A DNA stretch of 42,152 nucleotides, from assembly GCA_045601445.1 (NCBI GenBank), contig JAZRZQ010000117.1:1-42152 (forward strand). Direction: 5' to 3'. This document shows positions 6,393 to 12,807 of this stretch, in pieces (the first letter of the stretch is position 1; each line of letters begins with the position of its first letter). The notes below the pieces were generated by a model. It did no database searches. It was given only the letters and a program-made list of their open reading frames with translations, and was not told where the DNA came from. Made by a program: the position numbers and the translations under genes. The stretch is from RGIG5579 sp045601445 (GTDB taxonomy: Bacteria > Bacillota > Clostridia > Oscillospirales > SIG627).

Positions 6393-6752
6393 TTAGTGAT
6401 TTTGATACACCTCCACTTGCTCTAAAATCGTATAACCATAAGGAATCCACTCATCCTCTGTCTTTTGAAAGTGAACCGTAATACGGTATTCCGCATCGTA
6501 TGTCTCAACCGCGTAAACAATATGAAGTCCGTTCTCATCTTCAATTTCTTTTTCAAAGGTTCTTGCCGCAACGTAGCGAACTTCACCGATTTCCTCTTTC
6601 AGCTCTTCACTCATGTGCAAATAATCCGTTGCAGCACCGTCCTCGGGATCATAACGGATGTTACGATAAAGCGAAATGACCGCTGCAACAAACGCCGCAT
6701 AGCATAAAAGCACCACGACAACGATCTTTAAAACCTTTTGTTTTTTACTCAT
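6393..6752 (-). CDS. Small membrane-anchored protein of unknown function
   Basis: A 119-residue protein from ATG 6752, with GGGG about 9 nt upstream; an in-frame TTG at 6767 is the alternative. A basic start (MSKKQKVLK) leads into one membrane helix (IVVVVLLCYAAFVAAVISLY) and a soluble domain of about 85 residues. That domain contains SEELKEEIGEVRYVAARTFEK, a beta-rich middle (YAVETYDAEYRITVHFQ) and the end GYTILEQVEVYQNH. The single N-terminal anchor suggests the domain lies outside the membrane. The gene directly downstream is a paralogue and is probably co-transcribed. The end of this gene (codons for VEVYQNH) happens to contain GGAGGTG, which could serve as ribosome site for the next gene. 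No family was recognised. Confidence 0.7.
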   Translation of the reverse strand: MSKKQKVLKIVVVVLLCYAAFVAAVISLYRNIRYDPEDGAATDYLHMSEELKEEIGEVRYVAARTFEKEIEDENGLHIVYAVETYDAEYRITVHFQKTEDEWIPYGYTILEQVEVYQNH

Positions 6753-7042
6753 CAAATAATACCCCAATATACTGATTCACGTCGATGCCGATTGAGAAAT
6801 CTCCCCCAACAGATACAAGATTATTTTAGATCAGATTCTCCCGCTTGACAAGGGTTTGGAGCAAAGTTGAGGAAAGGTGTGGCGCATTTCTCCGTTTGCA
6901 ACAAAAATGAGAGAGGTTTTTTGTGATATCATACAAAAGTTAACATTTTGTTTTTCGCATAATTGTTAGAGAATCGCTTTTTTCTCCGTTTTTGAGCGAT
7001 TCGGAAATTATTGTGCTGAAAACGGATTTTTTGATATAGAAA
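6753..7042. other. Intergenic region before the sialidase gene with an inverted repeat
   Basis: No coding potential is seen in this AT-rich stretch. The only structure found is the inverted repeat GAATCGCT (6971-6978) / AGCGATTC (6995-7002), about 40 bp upstream of the -35 box at 7043. That is a reasonable place for an activator or other regulator. Confidence 0.5.
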
Positions 7043-7071
7043 TTGACTTTCGGGTAAAATTCAGCTATACT
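7043..7071 (+). promoter_or_regulatory. Promoter of the sialidase-like gene
   Basis: -35 TTGACT (7043-7048), 17-bp spacer, -10 TATACT (7066-7071). Transcription would start near 7078, leaving a short leader with GGGAGG before ATG 7110. Confidence 0.88.
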
Positions 7072-7109
7072 GATTTTCAAGATAGTTTATCTTTTTTTGG
7101 GAGGAAATT

Positions 7110-8189
7110 ATGAAAGAACACGGAATCGTCAGCCGCATTACCGAGGGCTGTTTTCGCTATCAGGGGTGGCCTACCGTCACCCGCGCTGAGGACGGAACGC
7201 TTTACGCCGCCTCCTCCGGCCACCGCTTGGGGCACGTCTGCCCCTTCGGAAAGAACCTGATGTACGTCAGCACCGATCAAGGCAAGAGCTGGAGCGCACC
7301 GCAGATCATCAACGACACCTGGCTCGACGACCGTGACGCGGGCCTTTTGGCTTGGGGAGACGGCACGCTCTTGCTGTCCTGGTTCAACCACCCAACCGAG
7401 ATGTTCCGCGAAAGAGAATCTCTCAACAAGCCGCACTACATTCTCACCACCGATCTGGCGATGGGTATGAGAAACACCTGGGAGCAGATTGACCCCGCTT
7501 TGCTGCAGGCAGGCTCCTTCACCCGCATCTCCTACGACAACGGTAAAACCTGGTCCAAGCCCAGAAAGCTCCCCGTGACTGCGCCGCACGGCCCGATCCG
7601 CAAGAAAAACGGCGCCCTGCTTTACGTCGGCAGAGCCTTTCAGTGGGACGGCTTGGAGGAAGGCATTTACGTCTACGAAAGCCACGACGACGGCGAAAGC
7701 TGGGAGCTGCTCTCTCAGATCCACGCACCCGCCGGCACACCCGGCCTGAGCTGTGAGCCGCACGCCATCGAGTTGGAAGACGGCTCGATCCTCGCGGGAG
7801 TTCGCATTCAGCACCCCAACTTCCCCGGCAAGCTCAAAACCTTTACCGCGCTTTCTCCCGACGGCGGCAAGAGCTGGGAAGAATCGGTTTTGCTCGATCT
7901 GCTCGGCGCACCGCCTCACTTCATGCGCCACTCCTCGGGCGCGATCGTCATGTCCTACGGCAGACGCTACGAGCCGATGGGGCAATACGTTCGCATCTCC
8001 CGCGACAACGGCAAGACCTGGGGACGGGACGTGCTCATCAGCCCCGAATCCCCCTCTTGGGATCAAGGCTATCCCTCCACGGTCGAGCTGGACGATGCGA
8101 CCCTTCTCACCGTCTATTATCAGCGCTACGGCAGTGACGAATACGCCTCCGTCCTCTCCACGCACTGGTCGCTCGACGAGGCCGAATAA
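7110..8189 (+). CDS. Sialidase-superfamily (BNR/Asp-box) protein
   Basis: A 359-residue six-bladed beta-propeller protein of the sialidase/neuraminidase superfamily. Five Asp-box motifs (S-x-D-x-G-x-x-W) are readable in order: STDQGKSW, SYDNGKTW, SHDDGESW, SPDGGKSW and SRDNGKTW. The N-terminal strand has an arginine in TVTRAEDGTLYA. No signal peptide or anchor is present, so the protein is predicted cytoplasmic. It would act on small imported sugars or be a non-sialidase member of the fold. ATG 7110 follows GGGAGGAAATT. The gene is monocistronic, with its own promoter and a bidirectional terminator. No nan (sialic acid catabolism) genes are adjacent, so substrate assignment to sialic acid is uncertain. 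Superfamily membership is secure; enzymatic specificity is not. Confidence 0.88.
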   Translation: MKEHGIVSRITEGCFRYQGWPTVTRAEDGTLYAASSGHRLGHVCPFGKNLMYVSTDQGKSWSAPQIINDTWLDDRDAGLLAWGDGTLLLSWFNHPTEMFRERESLNKPHYILTTDLAMGMRNTWEQIDPALLQAGSFTRISYDNGKTWSKPRKLPVTAPHGPIRKKNGALLYVGRAFQWDGLEEGIYVYESHDDGESWELLSQIHAPAGTPGLSCEPHAIELEDGSILAGVRIQHPNFPGKLKTFTALSPDGGKSWEESVLLDLLGAPPHFMRHSSGAIVMSYGRRYEPMGQYVRISRDNGKTWGRDVLISPESPSWDQGYPSTVELDDATLLTVYYQRYGSDEYASVLSTHWSLDEAE

Positions 8190-8196
8190 AAAAAGC

Positions 8197-8230
8197 AAAG
8201 GCTCAAAACCGATTGGTTTTGAGCCTTTTT
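8197..8230. terminator. Bidirectional terminator between the sialidase-like and ABC permease genes
   Basis: AAAGGCTCAAAACC (8197-8210) pairs with GGTTTTGAGCCTTT (8215-8228) across a GATT loop. T runs lie on both sides, serving two converging genes. Confidence 0.93.
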
Positions 8231-9121
8231 TTATTGCTTGCGAGCGCGCAGATTCAAAAGCAGATAGATGCCGAGGAAAATAACGACTGCGCCTGCGAGG
8301 ATGGCAAACATTGCCGGTTGCGACACCTCCGTATCGAAGAAGAAAAGGCGGCAGTCCATCAATTTTTTCATCTCCTCGACGGCCTCGGCGGGAAGCGCGA
8401 GCGATTCCATCTCGCCAAAGACGGCGCGGGAGAGGTGATTTCGCAGAAGCGAGGTGCCGTAGGTTCCCGGCAGGAACGAGGCGGCCGTCTGCAGGGCAGG
8501 GGCCATTTGCGACAGCGGCATATACGCGCCGCAGATAAATCCGTAGCCCGAGCTGACGATCGTGCCGACCGCCGAGATCTGCCCTTGCGTGTGCAGGAAG
8601 AAATTGATGATGCTCGACAGCGCCGTGCCGAACAGCACGAGCAAAAGCACGTCAAGCAGAACCAAAAACACGTCCGCGACGCTCAGATACCACCCGACGA
8701 TCGCCAGATAACCGAAGCCGATCAGCGCGGCGAAAAACGAGACAATGAGCGTGCAGATCACCGTGGCAAGATAATACGAGAGCGAGAGCGTAGCGGGCTT
8801 GACGGGAGAAACGGAAAAATCCGCCCGTGTGCCGAGGGCCTTGTCCTGCACCATCAAAAAGTTGGCGCAAAACGAAACCGTCACCGAGGAGACCGCCAAA
8901 AGCGAGGAGAGAAGCTGACCGCCCACGCCCGCATTCAAAAGCTTTTCGGGGACGCTTGTCTGAAAGGCAGAAAACAACTGCTCGAAGCTGTCGCGGTAGA
9001 CGTCACCGAGGAAGGAGACGTAAAGCACCAAAAGAATCATCGGGGTAATCAGTGAGGTGAAGAACATACCCTTATCCTTGAAAAACAGCGCCACGTTGCG
9101 GCGCACGAGTGCGCGAACCAT
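8231..9121 (-). CDS. ABC-2 type exporter permease
   Basis: A 296-residue membrane subunit of a two-gene ABC exporter (drug or lipid type). The start is ATG 9121, which overlaps the ATPase stop as TGATG, with GGAGGAGAAG just upstream; a GTG at 9124 is the alternative. A cytoplasmic amphipathic start (MVRALVRRNVALFFKDKGMF) leads into TM1 (LITPMILLVLYVSFLG). A large external loop of about 60 residues follows, then five more helices, ending in the tail IFLGIYLLLNLRARKQ. This is the ABC2_membrane topology. Together with the ATPase it would form a 2+2 exporter. Regulation is through the TetR gene at the head of the operon. Substrate cannot be deduced. Confidence 0.92.
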   Translation of the reverse strand: MVRALVRRNVALFFKDKGMFFTSLITPMILLVLYVSFLGDVYRDSFEQLFSAFQTSVPEKLLNAGVGGQLLSSLLAVSSVTVSFCANFLMVQDKALGTRADFSVSPVKPATLSLSYYLATVICTLIVSFFAALIGFGYLAIVGWYLSVADVFLVLLDVLLLVLFGTALSSIINFFLHTQGQISAVGTIVSSGYGFICGAYMPLSQMAPALQTAASFLPGTYGTSLLRNHLSRAVFGEMESLALPAEAVEEMKKLMDCRLFFFDTEVSQPAMFAILAGAVVIFLGIYLLLNLRARKQ

Positions 9122-10032
9122 CACTTCTCCTCCTTTCCGAGCGCTTTGCCCGTCACGGCAAGAAAGACGTCGTCCATCTTTCCCTTGGTAAATTCAAAAT
9201 CCTCAAACAGCGCGGGATAGCGCCCGATCAGCTCACGCGCCTCGGCAGGAGAGCCTACCGACACGCGCACGCCGTTGCCGATGGGAGTGATCGGCTTACC
9301 CAAGACGCTCGCCTCTTCGGCGCTGACGCCGTAGAGCGTGAGGCTGTCGTTGACGTTTCGGTTTTTCAGCTCGAGCGGCGTTCCCTCCTCCACGATCCTT
9401 CCCTTTTCCAAAATGACGATATGGTCGGCCTCGGCGGCCTCCTCCATATAGTGCGTGGTGAGAAGCACGGTCAAAGCCTCCTCGCGCTGCAGGGAAGCGA
9501 TCGTTTCCCAAAGGCTCTTGCGCGTTTGCGGGTCAAGACCCGTGGTCGGCTCGTCAAGGATGAGAATTGTTGGACGGTGAAAGAGCGCACGGGCAATGTC
9601 CACGCGCCGTCTTTGTCCACCCGAGAGCTTTCCGATCGGACGGTCGAGAAACTCCGCAAGATCGAGCATACGGGCGATCTCGTCGAGGCGCTTGTCAAAG
9701 GCTTTGCCAACGATGCCGTAAAGTGCGGCGCGGCAACGAAGATTTTCCCGCGCGGAAAGAGGCTTGTCGAGGCACGAGGACTGAAACACGACGCCGAGCC
9801 TTGCCCGAGTCTGCTCATTTTGATCGGAATCGGCGATGCCGTCGATCAAAACGCGGCCCGAATCCTTCTCGGTCTCTCCGCACAAAACGGAGATCGTCGT
9901 GCTTTTGCCCGCTCCGTTTTCACCCAAAAACGCGAACAGCTCTCCCTTTTTGACGCAAAAGGAGATGGAATCGACGGCAAGCACGTCGCCGTAGCTTTTT
10001 CTTAAGTTTTCAATTCGAATGGCTTCTTCCAT
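9121..10032 (-). CDS. ABC exporter ATP-binding protein
   Basis: A 303-residue ATPase subunit. The start is ATG 10032, which overlaps the TetR stop codon as TAATG and has GGAGG upstream; a longer frame to 10161 runs through tetR and is not used. Walker A is GENGAGKST (residues 37-45), the signature is LSGGQRRRVDIARAL, Walker B is ILILDEPTTGLDP, and the switch histidine sits in LLTTHYMEEA. A C-terminal extension of about 80 residues (ELKNRNVNDSLTLYGV...KMDDVFLAVTGKAL) is the DUF4162-like regulatory end found in CcmA/DrrA-type exporters. It partners with the permease downstream. Translation is coupled along tetR-ATPase-permease. Confidence 0.95.
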   Translation of the reverse strand: MEEAIRIENLRKSYGDVLAVDSISFCVKKGELFAFLGENGAGKSTTISVLCGETEKDSGRVLIDGIADSDQNEQTRARLGVVFQSSCLDKPLSARENLRCRAALYGIVGKAFDKRLDEIARMLDLAEFLDRPIGKLSGGQRRRVDIARALFHRPTILILDEPTTGLDPQTRKSLWETIASLQREEALTVLLTTHYMEEAAEADHIVILEKGRIVEEGTPLELKNRNVNDSLTLYGVSAEEASVLGKPITPIGNGVRVSVGSPAEARELIGRYPALFEDFEFTKGKMDDVFLAVTGKALGKEEK

Positions 10033-10589
10033 TACGCTTCCTCCCGAAATTTTTCCCGTAGGGCAAGGTAGACGTCCGTAAGCATCGCGCTGACCGTCTC
10101 CTGCGGGATGGTCATTCGTCCCGTCGCTTGCATCGAAGCGATGCCGTGAACAAACAGCCACATTTCCAGATGCATCCTCCCTGCCGCGCCTTCCTCCAGC
10201 CCGCTTTGCTCCGACAGCTCCTTTACCGTCTCGCGAAAATAGGCGTCCTCCTGCGGGATGCCCTCGCGCGGGGAAAGAAACATCATCGAAAACAACTTCG
10301 GCTCTTGACGGGCAAAGTCAATATAGGCCATACCCTCGCCCTTGTAGGCGGGAAAATCCCCTTTTCTTTTGCCCTGATCCAAAAAATTCTGATAATAGGA
10401 CACGATCCGCTCCTCGAGAGCGAGGCGAAGCATCGGCATATTGCGAAAATGCGAGAAGATCGGTTGCGTGGAAACCCCGAGCGCGGCGGCAAGAGACCGC
10501 GCATTGAGCGCCGAAGCGCCCTCGGAGCGAACCAACTCAAAGGCGGCATCGAGGATCTGCTCGGCGGTGCATTTGGCAATCGGCGGCAT
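10032..10589 (-). CDS. TetR/AcrR-family repressor of the ABC exporter
   Basis: A 185-residue regulator. The N-terminal HTH spans about residues 8-50 (AEQILDAAFELVRSEGASALNARSLAAALGVSTQPIFSHFRN), with the recognition helix at STQPIFSHF. The C-terminal ligand domain (YIDFARQEPKLFSMMFL ... MHLEMWLFVHGIASMQAT) is of the WHG/TetR_C type. It is the first gene of the operon and overlaps the ATPase start. A consensus promoter with a 12-bp palindrome at the expected start site lies just upstream, indicating autorepression that would be relieved by a small molecule. The inducer is unknown and is likely a substrate of the exporter. Confidence 0.93.
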   Translation of the reverse strand: MPPIAKCTAEQILDAAFELVRSEGASALNARSLAAALGVSTQPIFSHFRNMPMLRLALEERIVSYYQNFLDQGKRKGDFPAYKGEGMAYIDFARQEPKLFSMMFLSPREGIPQEDAYFRETVKELSEQSGLEEGAAGRMHLEMWLFVHGIASMQATGRMTIPQETVSAMLTDVYLALREKFREEA

Positions 10590-10622
10590 TGGATCTACCT
10601 CCCGTTTTGGTTAAATACCGTT

Positions 10623-10672
10623 TGTTATATAACACCTGTTATTATTATAAACAAATCTTCCCGATTTGTCAA
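10623..10672 (-). promoter_or_regulatory. Promoter and TetR operator of the exporter operon
   Basis: Minus strand: -35 TTGACA (10672-10667), 17-bp spacer, -10 TATAAT (10649-10644), both perfect consensus. The perfect palindrome TGTTATATAACA (10623-10634) covers the expected transcription start, a classic place for TetR repression. Confidence 0.88.
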
Positions 10673-10675
10673 GCA

Positions 10676-10706
10676 TAAAAAAAGGTGCACCCCTTTCGGA
10701 GTGCAC
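10676..10706 (-). terminator. Terminator of the 12-kb carbohydrate operon
   Basis: On the minus strand GGTGCACTCC pairs with GGGGTGCACC around a GAAA loop, followed by a run of T (10682-10676). It lies directly after the last permease gene. Confidence 0.93.
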
Positions 10707-10717
10707 CAAAAAGCGTT

Positions 10718-11746
10718 TTAACCGACGATACCGCTTCGCTCGATACCCTGAACCAAATATCTCTGGCAGAAGCAGTAGATAATCAGAAGCGGGAGAATGA
10801 TGAGCAAGGCCGCCGTATTGATGATGGCCGAGGTATAAACGGTTGAAGCGTCGAAGCCTGTCGCGTTCAGCGAGCTGGGAACCGAAACAATGTTCGGCAT
10901 CAGGTAGGTCGAGGTTCTGGTAAAGAACATCGTAGAGTAGAACTCATCCGTCCACTGCCAAGAGAAGGCAAAGAGGAAAATGGTAATCAGCATCGGCACG
11001 GAAAGCGGCACGATGATGCGGATGAAGGTCTTGAAAACGCCCGAGCCGTCCACGTAGGCCGCTTCTTCCAACTCGTCGGGAACGCCGCGGTAGAACTGAC
11101 GCATCATAAAGATATACAGTCCGTTCTTGAAGGCGAGGCCGCCGATGGAGAGAAGGAACATCGGCCAATAGGTGTTAATCAGGTTGAGCGTTTTGCCCGT
11201 CAGCAAATCGATGATGCCGTACATATCGAAGTATCTGAACTTCTGGAAGAGCGCCAGACGAAGTGCCTGATGCGGAACGACCATCGTAAAGATGACGCAG
11301 TAGAACAGGATCGAGTTGCCCTTGAACTTGAACTTGGCAAAGCCGTAGCCGATGACCATCGTGCTGGCCATCTGTACGATTGCACACAAGAACGAGAGAA
11401 CCGTGGTGTTCCAAAGCGCTTCGAAGTAACGGTTTTCGGTGATGATCGCCTTATAGGTAGCAAGGGTGGGATGTCTGGGGATCAGCTTTACCGTTACGTC
11501 AATAAAGTCGTCACGGCTCATAAAGGAGCCTGCGATCTTCGCGATGAACGGGTACAGAATGACGTACGCAATACCGATCAGGAGAACGTAACGGAAAATG
11601 GCCCAAATGAGATTGGACAAGAACGCGGTCGAAATGTATTTCGACTTCATTCTTTCCCAAAACGGAGTGCGGTCTTCAAATTCGACGTCGAATTCTTTCT
11701 TACCGAAGCCCCTCGATTTCTTTTTGGAATCGACTTGTGCATTCAT
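10718..11746 (-). CDS. Carbohydrate ABC transporter permease, MalG-type (second pair)
   Basis: A 342-residue inner-membrane permease of the CUT1 sugar-uptake class. A long charged N-terminal tail of about 45 residues (MNAQVDSKKKSRGFGKKEF...) precedes TM1 (YVLLIGIAYVILYPFIAKIAG). The coupling EAA loop reads ELEEAAYVDGSGVFKTFIRI followed by IVPLS, and the C-terminus YLVQGIERSGIVG is typical of MalG-like subunits. TM segments are visible at VLSFLCAIVQMASTMVIGY, ILFYCVIFTMVVP, MLITIFLFAFSWQW and IINTAALLIILPLLIIYCF. It is the last gene of the operon and pairs with the MalF-type gene directly upstream. No ATPase is encoded nearby; a shared MsmX-type ATPase would be needed. Confidence 0.93.
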   Translation of the reverse strand: MNAQVDSKKKSRGFGKKEFDVEFEDRTPFWERMKSKYISTAFLSNLIWAIFRYVLLIGIAYVILYPFIAKIAGSFMSRDDFIDVTVKLIPRHPTLATYKAIITENRYFEALWNTTVLSFLCAIVQMASTMVIGYGFAKFKFKGNSILFYCVIFTMVVPHQALRLALFQKFRYFDMYGIIDLLTGKTLNLINTYWPMFLLSIGGLAFKNGLYIFMMRQFYRGVPDELEEAAYVDGSGVFKTFIRIIVPLSVPMLITIFLFAFSWQWTDEFYSTMFFTRTSTYLMPNIVSVPSSLNATGFDASTVYTSAIINTAALLIILPLLIIYCFCQRYLVQGIERSGIVG

Positions 11747-11763
11747 GGTTTTGTCCTCCTTTC

Positions 11764-12795
11764 TCAGTCTTTTCTCTGATAGAAGACGTAGGCGGACATA
11801 ATACCCGCTACGGCTGCAATAATCAGAAGCACCAGAGCAAAATAGATCCAGTACATTGCGGTGGCCAATACGTCACCGGTAGCAACGGTGGAGCTGCTGT
11901 AGACCGTACCGATGTAGTTCATAACCTTGTTGGAGCCGGCCGTGAACGAGTCGATTACGGTGTAGATGGCGTTGACCAGAATCATCGGTGAGATCATCGG
12001 GAAGGTGATCTTCCAGAAGGTTTCCCAGGTGGTTGCACCGTCGATGGTACAGGATTCGTAGATCGCAGGAGAGATGGACTGAAGTCCCGCAAGGAAGATC
12101 AGCATCTGAACACCGGAGCGGTTAACGAGGTTGTAAACGTCGTTGACGATGTTGACAACGTAGTCCACAAGGCCCGTACCGATCTTCATCGAGGCAAACA
12201 GCCCCTGAAGGTCGACGGCGGAGATGATGGCACTTGAGGCACTCTGTGCCTGTGCACCCGTGCTCTCCATTCCCTCTTCCCCTGCGGCGGAGCCGCCCTC
12301 TGCATAATCAGCAAATTCGCTGTTTTGCATATTGATCGAGTCGATCAGACCGGTGGAAAGAATAACGGGGATGAAGAATACGGCACGGAAGAAGGTTCTG
12401 CCGACCATCTTCTGATTGAGAAGCACCGCCATAAACAGAGAGAATACGACGATGGCGGGCACCTCAAGAACGAGCTGCTGGATGCCCGAGGTCAGCGTGG
12501 TGACGAAGTGTGCGTCATCCAGAAGCGCATCGCTATAGTTTTCCCAGCCGACAAAGTCGAGCATAAATCCGCCGCCCGAAAGGGGGTAGATGGTGTTAAA
12601 ACTGTAGGTGATGGAGTCAATGATGATCGGCACGTAGATCAGGAAGAAGATCAGGACAAAGGGTGCTACGAAAAACCAACCGGCTCTGGCTTTTGCCTTA
12701 TCAAGACTCTTGGGCTTTTTCTTTTTGGTCTTGACCGGCTTGGTCTGAGGAGCAACCGCAGGATTTGCTTTTACTGCACTGTTCATAAGTTTCAC
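11764..12795 (-). CDS. Carbohydrate ABC transporter permease, MalF-type (second pair)
   Basis: A 343-residue permease. The N-terminus is unusually long and basic (VKTKKKKPKSLDKAKARAG) before TM1 (WFFVAPFVLIFFLIYVPII). The EAA-type loop is ISPAIYESCTIDGATTWETF followed by WKITFPMISP. Between the middle helices lies a Ser/Ala/Gly/Glu-rich insertion of about 40 residues (DYAEGGSAAGEEGMESTGAQ). Such an insertion is not usual in CUT1 permeases and probably forms an external loop. The end YVFYQRKD is cytoplasmic. Together with the downstream MalG-type subunit it makes a second permease heterodimer in the same operon as the 18730/17856 pair. Confidence 0.92.
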   Translation of the reverse strand: MKLMNSAVKANPAVAPQTKPVKTKKKKPKSLDKAKARAGWFFVAPFVLIFFLIYVPIIIDSITYSFNTIYPLSGGGFMLDFVGWENYSDALLDDAHFVTTLTSGIQQLVLEVPAIVVFSLFMAVLLNQKMVGRTFFRAVFFIPVILSTGLIDSINMQNSEFADYAEGGSAAGEEGMESTGAQAQSASSAIISAVDLQGLFASMKIGTGLVDYVVNIVNDVYNLVNRSGVQMLIFLAGLQSISPAIYESCTIDGATTWETFWKITFPMISPMILVNAIYTVIDSFTAGSNKVMNYIGTVYSSSTVATGDVLATAMYWIYFALVLLIIAAVAGIMSAYVFYQRKD

Positions 12796-12807
12796 CTCTT
12801 CCTTTCC

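Noticed and set aside
7077..8198. Minus-strand frame opposite the sialidase-like gene
   Set aside because: No family features; the plus strand has promoter, ribosome site and five Asp boxes.
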